Assembly: GCA_029287375.1 (NCBI GenBank)
Contig: JARFRG010000177.1
Coordinates: 1-34,496, forward strand
Direction of reading: 5' to 3'
Length of the DNA stretch: 34,496 bases
DNA from: Boseongicola sp.
Lineage (GTDB): Bacteria; Pseudomonadota; Alphaproteobacteria; Rhodobacterales; Rhodobacteraceae
The notes beneath the pieces were generated by a model. The model was not told the DNA's origin, did no database searches, and worked only from the letters and a program-made list of their open reading frames with translations. The stretch's first letter is position 1, and each line of letters opens with the position of its first letter. Below are positions 9,543-18,977 of the stretch, one piece after another. A program made the translations under genes and the position numbers.

Positions 9543-11648
9543 CTATGCTCTTTCGGGCAGCGGGGCCGAATGCCCGTTTCGCAGACTAAAGGCCAAGAGA
9601 GCCACAATGCAGACCACTCCGGCAATATTCACGACTATCAGGCCCGGCCATAGGCATGCTATTCCCCCTGCCGCTGAAATCGCGCGCATAGGCCAATTGA
9701 TACGTCGTTCGAGACAGCCCTGCAGCGCACCAGCCAAACCATAGATGCCAAAGACCGCGAACCCGAAAATGACAAGTGCCACCCCCCAATCCCCTGACAA
9801 GAAAGGAGTATACGCCATGAGAAGTGGAACGATATAAAGTCCTTTTGCCAGCTTCCAGCTTTCGATGCCCGTTTGCATTGCGGGGGCTTTTGCAATGGCC
9901 GCTGCGGTAAACGAGGCAAGGGCCACTGGCGGCGTCACATTGCTGTCCTGACTGAGCCAGAAAATGATCATATGCGCGGACAGGACCGCAGCAATCGCCG
10001 CTTCTGCGGGCACCACAAGATCACGGAGGGGTGCCGCCACCTCAAGAGGTAGGGCGCGGATGATTTCCGTGGCCTGTTCCAAGGGTATCGGGCCGCCTAA
10101 CAGCGCAATTGTTTCGGGCGCCCCCAACATCAAAACGGCCTTGGCACCATCGTTGAGTGTGCCTGCGACGAGGACGTCGATCACGACCCGGTCGGAAATC
10201 ATGCCCGCAATGGCTGGGGCCGACAAAGTCGCGATCACAATGTAGGCCGCGGTCACTGGCAAACCCATCCCAAGCACAAGACTAGCGATGGCTATGAGGA
10301 CAAGCGCGATCAAAAGATTACCGCCAGCCCATCCGGCGATCATCAGGCTGAAAGTATTTCCGATCCCGGCGGTTGAGATCACATTCACAATCAATCCGAC
10401 GGAACAGAGCAGGACCGCCGTCATGATCATGCCTTTCGTGCCCATCACCAACGCCTCCAGCACAGCGCGCGGACCCATCGGATTTTGCGTCAGCCAACTT
10501 GAGGCAATCACGGCCAGTATTCCAAACACGGCGGCATATGCGGGCGTAAAGCCCATAACGAGCATCGTAATCAGGCTTGCGATTGGGATGACGAAGCTTG
10601 CACCACCTTTTCTAAACGCCGATCCAAGTGTCTCGCCGTCGCTTTCCATGGGTTTTAGTTCAAGGCGTTTGGCTTCAATGCGCACAAAGAAAGCGACAGA
10701 TAGAAAATAGAGGAGCGCAGGCAAGGCGGCGACTGCGACGATCTTCTCGTAGGAAATTTGCGTAAAGCTTGCCATCACAAAGGCGCCGGCCCCCATGATA
10801 GGCGGCATGAGTTGCCCGCCCGTTGACGACGCGGCCTCTACGCCTCCGGCAAAAGCCGGGCGGAAGCCTGCGCGCTTCATCAGCGGGATGGTGATCACGC
10901 CTGTTGAGGCGGTATTTGCAACCGCGGAACCGGATATAGTTCCTGTCAGTCCGCTGGCGATAACCGCCACGATGCCCGGACCTCCGGCCATCCGCCCGGC
11001 AATGGCCTGGGCGATGTTTATGACAAACTCGCCTGCACCAGAACGTAGCAGGAAAGCTCCGAAGATGATGAAGAGAAAGACAAATGTCGACGAGATGCGG
11101 GCAATTGTGCCGAACATAGCGTCGTCGCCAAAGAGCGAACGAAAGGCGATGGTTTCCCACGACAGGCCTGGAAAACTGAACATGCCCCCGATGTATTGGC
11201 CCCAGAATCCAATGTAAGTAAGCGCCGTTATGATCAAAATTGGAATAACCCAACCGGTCAGGCGTCGGGTCAGTTCGATGCCACCGAGAACGCACAGTCC
11301 GATCGCAACCCAGTCCAACAAAATGAGATCCACACCACGATCATAAATTGGTGTTTCGGCGTAAGGGATATAAATCGCGGCCGCGGCGACAAGTGCGCCG
11401 AAGGTCACATCAATCACCAGCAGACGGCGGTTGTGTGTTTGTCCCCGCACCATCGGATTGTAGACGGCCGCCAGAAAAGCAAACCCCGCAAAATGATACG
11501 CGTTGCGTTGAAATTCAGAAATGAAGGGGTCGAACGCCACATATATGTGGCCAACAGCGATAAAGAGACAAAGGCCATGGAGCAGCCAAAGTACCCAACC
11601 TTGGAATTCACGTAGGCTTGGCGGCTCGACTTCGATCTCTTCGCTCAT
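9543..11648 (-). CDS. TRAP transporter fused permease (TAXI type)
   Basis: Long multi-TM protein with TRAP large-subunit motifs (GGQLMPPIMGAGAFVMA, LGMGLPVTAAYIVIATLSAPA, PPVALASFTAAAIA). Confidence 0.92.
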   Translation of the reverse strand: MSEEIEVEPPSLREFQGWVLWLLHGLCLFIAVGHIYVAFDPFISEFQRNAYHFAGFAFLAAVYNPMVRGQTHNRRLLVIDVTFGALVAAAAIYIPYAETPIYDRGVDLILLDWVAIGLCVLGGIELTRRLTGWVIPILIITALTYIGFWGQYIGGMFSFPGLSWETIAFRSLFGDDAMFGTIARISSTFVFLFIIFGAFLLRSGAGEFVINIAQAIAGRMAGGPGIVAVIASGLTGTISGSAVANTASTGVITIPLMKRAGFRPAFAGGVEAASSTGGQLMPPIMGAGAFVMASFTQISYEKIVAVAALPALLYFLSVAFFVRIEAKRLELKPMESDGETLGSAFRKGGASFVIPIASLITMLVMGFTPAYAAVFGILAVIASSWLTQNPMGPRAVLEALVMGTKGMIMTAVLLCSVGLIVNVISTAGIGNTFSLMIAGWAGGNLLIALVLIAIASLVLGMGLPVTAAYIVIATLSAPAIAGMISDRVVIDVLVAGTLNDGAKAVLMLGAPETIALLGGPIPLEQATEIIRALPLEVAAPLRDLVVPAEAAIAAVLSAHMIIFWLSQDSNVTPPVALASFTAAAIAKAPAMQTGIESWKLAKGLYIVPLLMAYTPFLSGDWGVALVIFGFAVFGIYGLAGALQGCLERRINWPMRAISAAGGIACLWPGLIVVNIAGVVCIVALLAFSLRNGHSAPLPERA

Positions 11649-11688
11649 GATGTTCCCCCACTTTCAATTGCAAACTACTCTAGGGGGA

Positions 11689-11707
11689 GGGGGGCGCAAA
11701 GCCCCCC
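11689..11707 (-). promoter_or_regulatory. GC hairpin between TAXI binding protein and permease genes
   Basis: GGGGGGC-gcaaa-GCCCCCC, perfect 7-bp stem, 5-nt loop; no T-tract. Confidence 0.5.
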
Positions 11708-11712
11708 CAATG

Positions 11713-11737
11713 GATCGCCGACCAGTAGCCGGCGATC
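11713..11737 (-). promoter_or_regulatory. Second hairpin just after the TAXI binding-protein stop codon
   Basis: GATCGCCG-accagtagc-CGGCGATC, perfect 8-bp stem. Confidence 0.5.
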
Positions 11738-11743
11738 ACTATT

Positions 11744-12751
11744 TTACTTCGCCATCAGGCGGTCAGGGATGTCGATGCCCTGCTCAGAGTAAAACCGTGC
11801 CGCACCAGGGTGCAGAGGCACTGGCAGTCCAGCAATAGCCTTTTCGATCGCCATTGCTTTTGTCGCAGGGTGAATGGCCTGAAGGAACGCCAGGTTTTCG
11901 TAGATCGTCTTGGTGATCAAATAGACGTTTTCTTCGGGCAGATCGGCATTGGTTGCCAGAAAGTTTGGCTGCGCAATGGTATTCCAGTCAGCGCCCTGGT
12001 TCGGGTAGGTGCCAGCTGGGATGACAAAGCGCGTCCAAAGGTTACGGCCGTCATCCATTGCTGCGAGTTGCTCGTCAGTTACGGTCAATGGTGTGAGGCT
12101 GTCGCCGACCGATGCCATTAGCTGTGAAATCGCGCCAGTTGGGACACCTGCGGGTGTGTTGATGCCCTTGACCTGACCGTTCTGCAAAGCTTCTGCCGAC
12201 GGGCCATAGCCGCCGAAAACAAGATCATAGTCCGTGTCGATTGCAACGCCGAGACCCGACAAAAGCGCGCGGTTCGAACCGATCGTTCCTGAATTCTGGC
12301 TACCAAGAGCCATTGCTTCGCCTTTGAGTCCTGGAAGGACGCCCACCGTCCCGTCGCCAGCAACGTCGCTTGAGACGACGAATTGTTCAACATTCTGCCA
12401 CAACATGGTGATTGAACGTAGATTTTCCTGAGGACCAGATTCAGCAATCGGTCCTGTGCCAGTCGCAGCGTAGCTGCCGAACAGGCCCTGCATAATGGCA
12501 AACTGTGCTTCGCCTTCGCGCAGTAGGCGCACGTTTTCGCCAGACCCTGCCGAGCTGATTGCTGACATTCCGATTTTTTGACGGGGCTCTAGCTTAACTT
12601 TGACAAGCGTCGAGAGAGCGACGCCGACCGGGTAGTAGGTTCCGCCTGTCGATGCGGTTGCAAGAACGTAGCTGGCTTCTTCAGCCTGTGCGGACGCGCC
12701 AAACGAGACAGCAAGTGCTGCGATTAAAGCGGATTTTTTGAAGTGGAACAT
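11744..12751 (-). CDS. TAXI family TRAP transporter solute-binding subunit
   Basis: Signal peptide; YVLATASTGGTYYPVGVALSTLV start typical of TAXI proteins; upstream of fused permease. Confidence 0.92.
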   Translation of the reverse strand: MFHFKKSALIAALAVSFGASAQAEEASYVLATASTGGTYYPVGVALSTLVKVKLEPRQKIGMSAISSAGSGENVRLLREGEAQFAIMQGLFGSYAATGTGPIAESGPQENLRSITMLWQNVEQFVVSSDVAGDGTVGVLPGLKGEAMALGSQNSGTIGSNRALLSGLGVAIDTDYDLVFGGYGPSAEALQNGQVKGINTPAGVPTGAISQLMASVGDSLTPLTVTDEQLAAMDDGRNLWTRFVIPAGTYPNQGADWNTIAQPNFLATNADLPEENVYLITKTIYENLAFLQAIHPATKAMAIEKAIAGLPVPLHPGAARFYSEQGIDIPDRLMAK

Positions 12752-12893
12752 TATGACCTCCCATAAGATCTATTTGTACCGCCCAAGACTTAAGGCATTT
12801 GCGGGAAATGACCAGCGTAGTTCGTGGAAACACCTGTTTTGGGCTAGGCCGCCAGGCAGCGAAAGGCAGAAATCTCGTCAGAAATCGCAGGAT

Positions 12894-13370
12894 TCATGCG
12901 TCTTTCGGGTCGAACGACATAATTATTCCGGCCAATTCGCGTTCTTGCACCATGGCTGCCGCTTTTCTGGGCGATACCCACTTGCGCTTTCTTTGTGACT
13001 TTTCTGGCCAGATGCCGGCAAGCGATGTCACCTTGAGCGGAAATACGGCCACAACACAGGGCAGGCTGGCGTCGCCGGGAAGCATTTTGAGATAGCTGAA
13101 TATCCCAAGGCAGACCGGGCGAGTTTTGCCTTTTACACCAGCTTCTTCCCAGGCTTCTGTGCTTGCAGCTTCAGCAGGCGTCGCGCCATCTTGTGGCCAA
13201 CCTTTTGGAATGATCCAGCGCCGAGATCTTTTTGAGGTCACAAGCAATATCTGAAGCTTGCCATTGCGCCGACGCCAACACAGCGCGCCGAACTGGGTCC
13301 GCACGTCGCGTTTATCATAGTTCTCTAGATCAAGTGCCTGTTGCTTTATCTTGGTCATGCTCATTTTCAT
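12894..13370 (-). CDS. NUDIX hydrolase (DIPP/NUDT-like)
   Basis: Nudix box GWPQDGATPAEAASTEAWEEAGVKG preceded by RRWIIPK; start may be internal ATG (MTKIKQQ). Confidence 0.88.
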   Translation of the reverse strand: MKMSMTKIKQQALDLENYDKRDVRTQFGALCWRRRNGKLQILLVTSKRSRRWIIPKGWPQDGATPAEAASTEAWEEAGVKGKTRPVCLGIFSYLKMLPGDASLPCVVAVFPLKVTSLAGIWPEKSQRKRKWVSPRKAAAMVQERELAGIIMSFDPKDA

Positions 13371-13480
13371 CGACCGATTTGCTTGCCTTAGTTGTACCGG
13401 TGCTATTTTTTAAAATGCTAACATTCTCGCAAGAGATAGCAATATCTAGCACTCTGTGGATCGCACATAAGACTTAACTG

Positions 13481-14617
13481 TTGTTTTATTCAGCCCCTTC
13501 GACGCCAAAATTGATTTCTTCGGAAATCTATCGCCACTCCACGTATGGGGCATGGCATCCGTTGGCTATCCCAAGAGTTTCGACCGTTATGGACCTTGCG
13601 ACCGCCTTGGGATGGCTCGCGCCCAGAGGCTGGATTCGCAGCCCGAGAGCGCGCCCGAACGCTCTCGCGGCATGGCATCGCCCCGATTATATAGCGGCCG
13701 TTGTGCAGGCTGAAAAAGATGGTTTTGTCTCTGATGAGGTCCGCGCACGGTATCATCTTGGAACGCATGCCAATCCCGTGTTTCCCGAGATGTATCGACG
13801 TCCTGCAACGGCAGCTGGTGCTGCTATTTGGGCAGGCGAAGCGTTGCAGGCCGAGGGCGTGCTTTATTCGCCGGCCGGCGGCACGCATCATGGGCTTCCT
13901 GACCGGGCGAATGGGTTTTGCTATTTCAACGATCCGGTCCTCGCGATCTTGTCGTTGCGTGAACACGGCGTTCGACGGATTGCCTATGTCGATATTGATG
14001 CGCACCATCCGGACGGTGTTGAACATGCGTTCAGGACCGACCCGGATGTGTTGATGCTCTCGGTTCATGAGGAACGGCGTTGGCCATTCACAGGGGCTGT
14101 CGACGATGTTGGGGTGGGGAATGTTTTTAATCTTCCCGTTCCACGCGGTTTTCACGACACCGACATGGAGGCCGTAAGAGAGCGATTGATCCTGCCTCTG
14201 ATCCAGTCATTTCGCCCCGACGCCATAGTGCTTCAATGCGGCGCGGATGCTGTGACTGAGGATCCGCTTTCACGGTTGGCTCTTTCGAACAATGCGCATT
14301 GGGCGATTGTTGGTGCTCTGCAGTGCATGTGCCGACGCTACCTTGTGTTAGGCGGCGGCGGTTATAACCCTTGGAGCGTTGGGCGTCTGTGGACCGGGGT
14401 TTGGGGGACACTTTTGGGGGCAGAATTCCCCGAGCGTCTTGTGCCCGAAGCAGAGAATGTCTTGCGGGAATTGGCATGGCCGGGGCGAGTAGCCGGAAAA
14501 AACCCACCAGAGCATTGGTTTACAACAATCAGGGATGTGCCACGCCCGGGGACAATCAGCAGTGAGGTGGCTGCGCGGCTTGAGGTCTTGTGCGCACGAC
14601 TGAGGAGATGGCTGTGA
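13481..14617 (+). CDS. Histone deacetylase/AcuC/AphA family protein
   Basis: GGTHHGLPDRANGFCYFNDPVLAI, DIDAHHPDGVEHAF, LQCGADAVTEDPLSRL, GGGGYNP; TTG start probable. Confidence 0.9.
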   Translation: MFYSAPSTPKLISSEIYRHSTYGAWHPLAIPRVSTVMDLATALGWLAPRGWIRSPRARPNALAAWHRPDYIAAVVQAEKDGFVSDEVRARYHLGTHANPVFPEMYRRPATAAGAAIWAGEALQAEGVLYSPAGGTHHGLPDRANGFCYFNDPVLAILSLREHGVRRIAYVDIDAHHPDGVEHAFRTDPDVLMLSVHEERRWPFTGAVDDVGVGNVFNLPVPRGFHDTDMEAVRERLILPLIQSFRPDAIVLQCGADAVTEDPLSRLALSNNAHWAIVGALQCMCRRYLVLGGGGYNPWSVGRLWTGVWGTLLGAEFPERLVPEAENVLRELAWPGRVAGKNPPEHWFTTIRDVPRPGTISSEVAARLEVLCARLRRWL

Positions 14618-15168
14618 TGCGTTTGTTTTTGGGGCTTGGACTTCCTGATTTGCATCGAGATGCGCTTGCATCATTGCAAAGAAAATTGCCCTTGGGGCGC
14701 GCAGTACCATGGGGCAATTTTCATTTAACGCTGGCGTTTCTTGGCGAGGGGACCACTGAAATGGCCGAGGAATTGGACCTGAAACTTGGGAGCATGAAGA
14801 TCACGCTTCCTCCGATTCTGCTGAAGGATCTGGGGCAATTCGGAGGGGCGGCCCCTCGCGCGATCTGGGTCGGTGTGGAGCCGATGTCGGGCTTAGATGA
14901 GTTGAATGCGCGGCTTGAAAACGCGGCGCGCCGCGTTGGGTTCACAGTTCCGCGCCGCCGATTTGTGCCACACGTCACGTTGCAGAGGTTCGCCCGTGAT
15001 GCAGTTGAGCCAACCGCAATTGCGGCTGTTCTGGAACGGATGGGTGGATTTGCGCTCCCGTCTTTTCAGCCGTGGGCCGTCACCTTGTTCCAGTCACATC
15101 TGCGCGCAGAGGGGCCTGTATATGAGGCTTTGGCCGACTATCCGATCACGCCAGATCAGACCACTTGA
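14617..15168 (+). CDS. thpR: RNA 2',3'-cyclic phosphodiesterase (2H family)
   Basis: Two 2H motifs: FHLTLAFLG and FVPHVTLQRF; start ATG 14617 overlaps the upstream stop (TGATG). Confidence 0.88.
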   Translation: MRLFLGLGLPDLHRDALASLQRKLPLGRAVPWGNFHLTLAFLGEGTTEMAEELDLKLGSMKITLPPILLKDLGQFGGAAPRAIWVGVEPMSGLDELNARLENAARRVGFTVPRRRFVPHVTLQRFARDAVEPTAIAAVLERMGGFALPSFQPWAVTLFQSHLRAEGPVYEALADYPITPDQTT

Positions 15169-16177
15169 GTTGAGTGTTTTTGGGAATGGCGCGTGTTAGA
15201 CGTTTCCCGATCACCTTATCAAACTCGTATCCTGCGATCTCGCCTGAACCGGGCCTGCGGCCCCATATATCTGCTTCTTCAATAAGGTGCCCTTCCGCGA
15301 GGTCCCGATCGGCCACGACGCTTGTGCGCGCAAAGCGATAAACGGGTTCTTCTGCGGATGTACGGCGTTTCTCATTGTGAAGGGCGATGTGGATTTCACG
15401 GGAGCGATCAATGAGATGGCGCAGTTCGGAGGGGTCCATGGAATTGATGATGTCTGGACCTTCCCGGTAGCGCGTATCGGTAAAATGTCGTTCAAGAATG
15501 CAGGCACCCAATGCCACCGAAGCGAGTGCCATTTCTGGCCCGATGGAGTGGTCGGAAAACCCTACGACAGCGTTCGGGAATGCGGCGCGAAGGTCGGTGA
15601 CACCCCTCAGGGACACAATCTCTGGCGGTGACGGATAGAGATTTGTGCATTCAAGCAATGCATAGTCAACGCCAGACTCGTCCAGAATTTGAACGGACGC
15701 GCGGATCGTTTCGATCGACTGCATGCCGGTCGACATAATGATCGGTTTGCCTTTAGCCGCGATGTGCCGGACCAGGGGGAGGTGGTCAGCTTCGCCTGAT
15801 CCAATCTTGAAAGCCGGAACACCAATGTCGTCCAGAAAGTCAGCGGCCGAGCGCGAGAATGGCGTGGAAATATAGATTAGGCCAAGGCTCTCTGCATGGG
15901 CCTTTAGGGCGATCTCGTCATCCGCGGACAGCGCGTTTTCTTCCATGACTTGCCAAATGGACTTGCCGCCGGCGTTGGGCGGCAGGACATTCTTTGCCTC
16001 TTCGGTCATCTCGTCTTCGACGAAATGCGTCTGGTGCTTGACGATCTCGCATCCCGATTGCCCGGCGAGCGTCACCATGTGCTTGGCAACAGCAAGACTG
16101 CCCCCGTGGTTGATGCCGATCTCGGCGATGACCAGCGGCGGTTCGGAGGGGCCTATTTTGCGATGAGCGATTTGCAT
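15146..16177 (-). CDS. neuB: NeuB-family N-acetylneuraminate/nonulosonate synthase with C-terminal SAF domain
   Basis: VIAEIGINHGGSLAVAKHMV, IVKHQTHFVEDEMT, STPFSRSAADFLDDIGVPAFKIGSGE, GFSDHSIGPEMALASVALGACILERHFT; SAF-like C terminus; start refined from 16204. Confidence 0.9.
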   Translation of the reverse strand: MQIAHRKIGPSEPPLVIAEIGINHGGSLAVAKHMVTLAGQSGCEIVKHQTHFVEDEMTEEAKNVLPPNAGGKSIWQVMEENALSADDEIALKAHAESLGLIYISTPFSRSAADFLDDIGVPAFKIGSGEADHLPLVRHIAAKGKPIIMSTGMQSIETIRASVQILDESGVDYALLECTNLYPSPPEIVSLRGVTDLRAAFPNAVVGFSDHSIGPEMALASVALGACILERHFTDTRYREGPDIINSMDPSELRHLIDRSREIHIALHNEKRRTSAEEPVYRFARTSVVADRDLAEGHLIEEADIWGRRPGSGEIAGYEFDKVIGKRLTRAIPKNTQLKWSDLA

Positions 16178-16279
16178 GAGCGCGTGTTTCCTTATGTCTT
16201 TCAATTCGGTCTAGCGGGAAGTGCGGTGACTTCACAAGCACCCCTTGCGCCCAAACCGAAAGAGGGGTTGGTTCTGGCA

Positions 16280-17602
16280 ATGACCCGTACACCGAATGCT
16301 CAGTCCCGTGCGCCTTTGCGATATCGCGCTGCGATAGCGATATATCAAGCAGTGCTATGGGCTGCCATGCCTCTGGTTTGGAGGTATTTTCGCCGTCGTG
16401 CAGAACGCGACCCCGCCTACGGCCTGCACCTGGATGAGCGGCGGGGCGTTTTCGGCGGCAATCCTGTCGATGTTTGGATCCACGCGGTTTCTCTGGGAGA
16501 GTTTCGTTCGGCCGAGCCAGTTATTCGGGGGCTTCTTTCAGCGGGGAAGTCGATCATCTTGACGCATGCCACCCCTGCTGGTCGCGCTGCCTCGGAAGCG
16601 GCGCTGGCAACTGAAATTGGCACGGGCCGTGTGCAAGTTAGCTATGCGCCAGTCGATCGTATCTCGGCATGGTCGCGTTTTTTCCGCGTTGCGCAGCCGC
16701 GTGCGGGTCTAATTTTTGAGATGGAATTTTGGCCGGGGATGACCGAGGCGGCGGTGTCGTTTGGAGTGAACCTTTGGTTCGTCAATTCGCAGATCCCAGA
16801 GAAGAGCTTTCCGCGCGTCCTAAAGGCGGCCCGACTGCTTGGTTCGCATCCCGCGACGCGGGCTCAAGGCGTAATGGCAAAGTCGACGCGCATGGCAAGC
16901 CGGTTCAAAGCGCTCGGTGCTGCGAACGTAGAAGTGGTGGGCGAGACCCGGTTCGATATCGAACCGCCCTCCCTGCAAGTCGCGGCGGGGCAGACGTTAA
17001 AGGCACAAATTGGAGCGCGACCGCTCTATGTCTTTGCAAGCGTCGTCGAGGGCGAAGAGCATGTCTACATGGCGGCTTGCCAAGACTTGGGGCGGGCGAA
17101 GCCAAAGCCGCTGGTAATCTGGGTTCCGCGTGCTCCTGAAGTGTTCCAAAGCACTTATGAAATGTTGCGAAATGCGGGTTTGCACGTTGGGCGTCGCTCT
17201 ACTGAAATCACTGAAAGGCTTGAACTGATTGGGTCGCCCAATGACTTTGACATTCTGCTGGGAGATTCATTTGGAGAGATGTTCTTCTATCTTTCCGGGG
17301 CCGATGTTGTGAGTGTTGGCGGTGGCTTTGTTGAAAAGGGCGCGCATAATGTGATTGAACCTCTGGCGCTGGGCAAACCGATTGTGACCGGCCCGCATAT
17401 CTGGACAATCGAATTTCCGGGACGTGAGGCGCGTGATGCGGGCGTGTTGACAATTTGCAAAGATCCGGATGGGTTGGCGGATGCTTTGACACTTGCACGC
17501 AACAATTCGGTGGACGCTGCATGCGATTTTCACCGCGCAAATATCGGGGCATCGGGCCGTATTGTTGAGGCCGTGATTGGGTGGATGGAGCAAGTGCAAT
17601 GA
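16280..17602 (+). CDS. WaaA/KdtA-like 3-deoxy-D-manno-octulosonic acid transferase family glycosyltransferase
   Basis: DVWIHAVSLGEFRSAEPVI, ILTHATPAGRAA, YAPVDRISAWSRFFRVAQPRAGLIFEMEFWPGM, GGGFVEKGAHNVIEPLALGKPIVTGPH; start refined from 15950 to ATG 16280. Confidence 0.88.
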   Translation: MTRTPNAQSRAPLRYRAAIAIYQAVLWAAMPLVWRYFRRRAERDPAYGLHLDERRGVFGGNPVDVWIHAVSLGEFRSAEPVIRGLLSAGKSIILTHATPAGRAASEAALATEIGTGRVQVSYAPVDRISAWSRFFRVAQPRAGLIFEMEFWPGMTEAAVSFGVNLWFVNSQIPEKSFPRVLKAARLLGSHPATRAQGVMAKSTRMASRFKALGAANVEVVGETRFDIEPPSLQVAAGQTLKAQIGARPLYVFASVVEGEEHVYMAACQDLGRAKPKPLVIWVPRAPEVFQSTYEMLRNAGLHVGRRSTEITERLELIGSPNDFDILLGDSFGEMFFYLSGADVVSVGGGFVEKGAHNVIEPLALGKPIVTGPHIWTIEFPGREARDAGVLTICKDPDGLADALTLARNNSVDAACDFHRANIGASGRIVEAVIGWMEQVQ

Positions 17603-18276
17603 AAGAATTTGTCGCCGTTGTTCCTGCGCGTGCAGGCTCGAAAGGGGCTCCGGGCAAGAACATGCGAGATTTCGCAGGCATCCCGCTTTGGCGGCGGGCA
17701 GCCGAACAGGGATTGTCCGCCGGTGCTGGGCGCGTCCTTGTCACAACTGATATCGAAGCCGTTCTGAGCGCACACCATCCCGACGGAATCGAGGCTGTTG
17801 CACGTCCGGCCAAACTTGCAAGTGACAGCGCCCCGATGGCCCCTGTGCTGCTTGATCTCTTGGCCGATCCGACTCTTGAGGGGGCGACCATTGTCTTGTT
17901 GCAGCCAACGTCGCCCTTGAGAACCGATCACGATATTCGATCCTGCTTGGAACTGTACGCGGGTGGAGAATTTGAGCTTGTTTTGAGCGCGACAGAAACA
18001 GATCGAGGCATTCTCAAATATGGGACGCGTGAGGGCAGTCGCTTTGCACCGCTTCAAAGTGCAGAGCATTGCTTTTCGAACCGCCAGGCATTGCCCGCTG
18101 TTTGGAGGCCGAATGGCGCGGTGTATGTGTTTGAAAGAAATTGGTTCTTACAGAACGAAGGCTTTGTGAGTGACCGCATTGGTATGGTCGAAATGCCGCC
18201 GGAACGCTCTTACGATATCGATACCAAGGCCGATTTTGACCGGACTGAAAGTTACTTCAAGACGCGGAGCGCCTAG
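17599..18276 (+). CDS. neuA: Acylneuraminate cytidylyltransferase-like protein
   Basis: VAVVPARAGSKGAPGKNMRDFAGIPLW, ILLQPTSPLRTDHDI, FNR..PNGAVYVFER; ATGA overlap with the upstream gene. Confidence 0.88.
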   Translation: MKEFVAVVPARAGSKGAPGKNMRDFAGIPLWRRAAEQGLSAGAGRVLVTTDIEAVLSAHHPDGIEAVARPAKLASDSAPMAPVLLDLLADPTLEGATIVLLQPTSPLRTDHDIRSCLELYAGGEFELVLSATETDRGILKYGTREGSRFAPLQSAEHCFSNRQALPAVWRPNGAVYVFERNWFLQNEGFVSDRIGMVEMPPERSYDIDTKADFDRTESYFKTRSA

Positions 18277-18956
18277 TCTGCCAGACCTTCAAGGTCACGG
18301 CTGGTAGGGTCAACCAAAAGGGCGGCGATCCATCCCGCGACAAACCCGCCGAGATGCGCTTCCCATGCCAGCAATTTGTCCATGGCAAAGTACAGCACGA
18401 CATTCAGAACTATCAAGAAGGCAACGGCACGCAAGACGGGCCACATTCTGGCTTTGTATATAAAGCGGTCGATATATTCCCAGGCAAGTATTGCGCCAAC
18501 CAATCCGAAAAGAGCGCCCGATGCTCCTACCATTGGCCGGAAGGACTCGCTGAGAAGTGCAAAGCCCGCAGCCCCACCGAGGATCGCAAAGGCGTAGATA
18601 AACGCTGTCTTCCAAAGGCCAACACGGTCAAGCACGACAGGCGCGAGACTGGCCAGAGTGATCATATTCACCACCAGATGGACCCAGCCGCTGTGCAGGA
18701 AGCCATAGGTAATAAACATCAACCAAGGCTGCGTTCGATAGTTCGGTTCCCAGTCTGCAAGGATACCAGGCCAGAAGCCGGCGTATTCATAGACTGTTGA
18801 ACGAAATCGGGGAATATCTGCGACCCCCATTTCTCCGGCAAAAAGGGCTGCTTCGATAAGAACGTAGAACCCTATCAATATGAACACGGATGGATAAAAG
18901 CGTGGAGACGAGGCGGTCACCTCGCCCTTATGCTTTTCTGGCGGCTGCTGTGTCAC
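18273..18956 (-). CDS. Rhomboid family intramembrane serine protease
   Basis: HSGWVHLVVNMITL, GASGALFGLVGA (GxSG Ser), AHLGGFVAGWIAALL (catalytic His). Confidence 0.92.
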   Translation of the reverse strand: MTQQPPEKHKGEVTASSPRFYPSVFILIGFYVLIEAALFAGEMGVADIPRFRSTVYEYAGFWPGILADWEPNYRTQPWLMFITYGFLHSGWVHLVVNMITLASLAPVVLDRVGLWKTAFIYAFAILGGAAGFALLSESFRPMVGASGALFGLVGAILAWEYIDRFIYKARMWPVLRAVAFLIVLNVVLYFAMDKLLAWEAHLGGFVAGWIAALLVDPTSRDLEGLAD

Positions 18957-18977
18957 AGAAAGCTTCGTCGACGCAGA

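Noticed and set aside
13490-14155. 221-aa minus-strand ORF opposite the deacetylase gene
   Set aside because: The + strand frame holds all deacetylase motifs; the opposite frame is a shadow.
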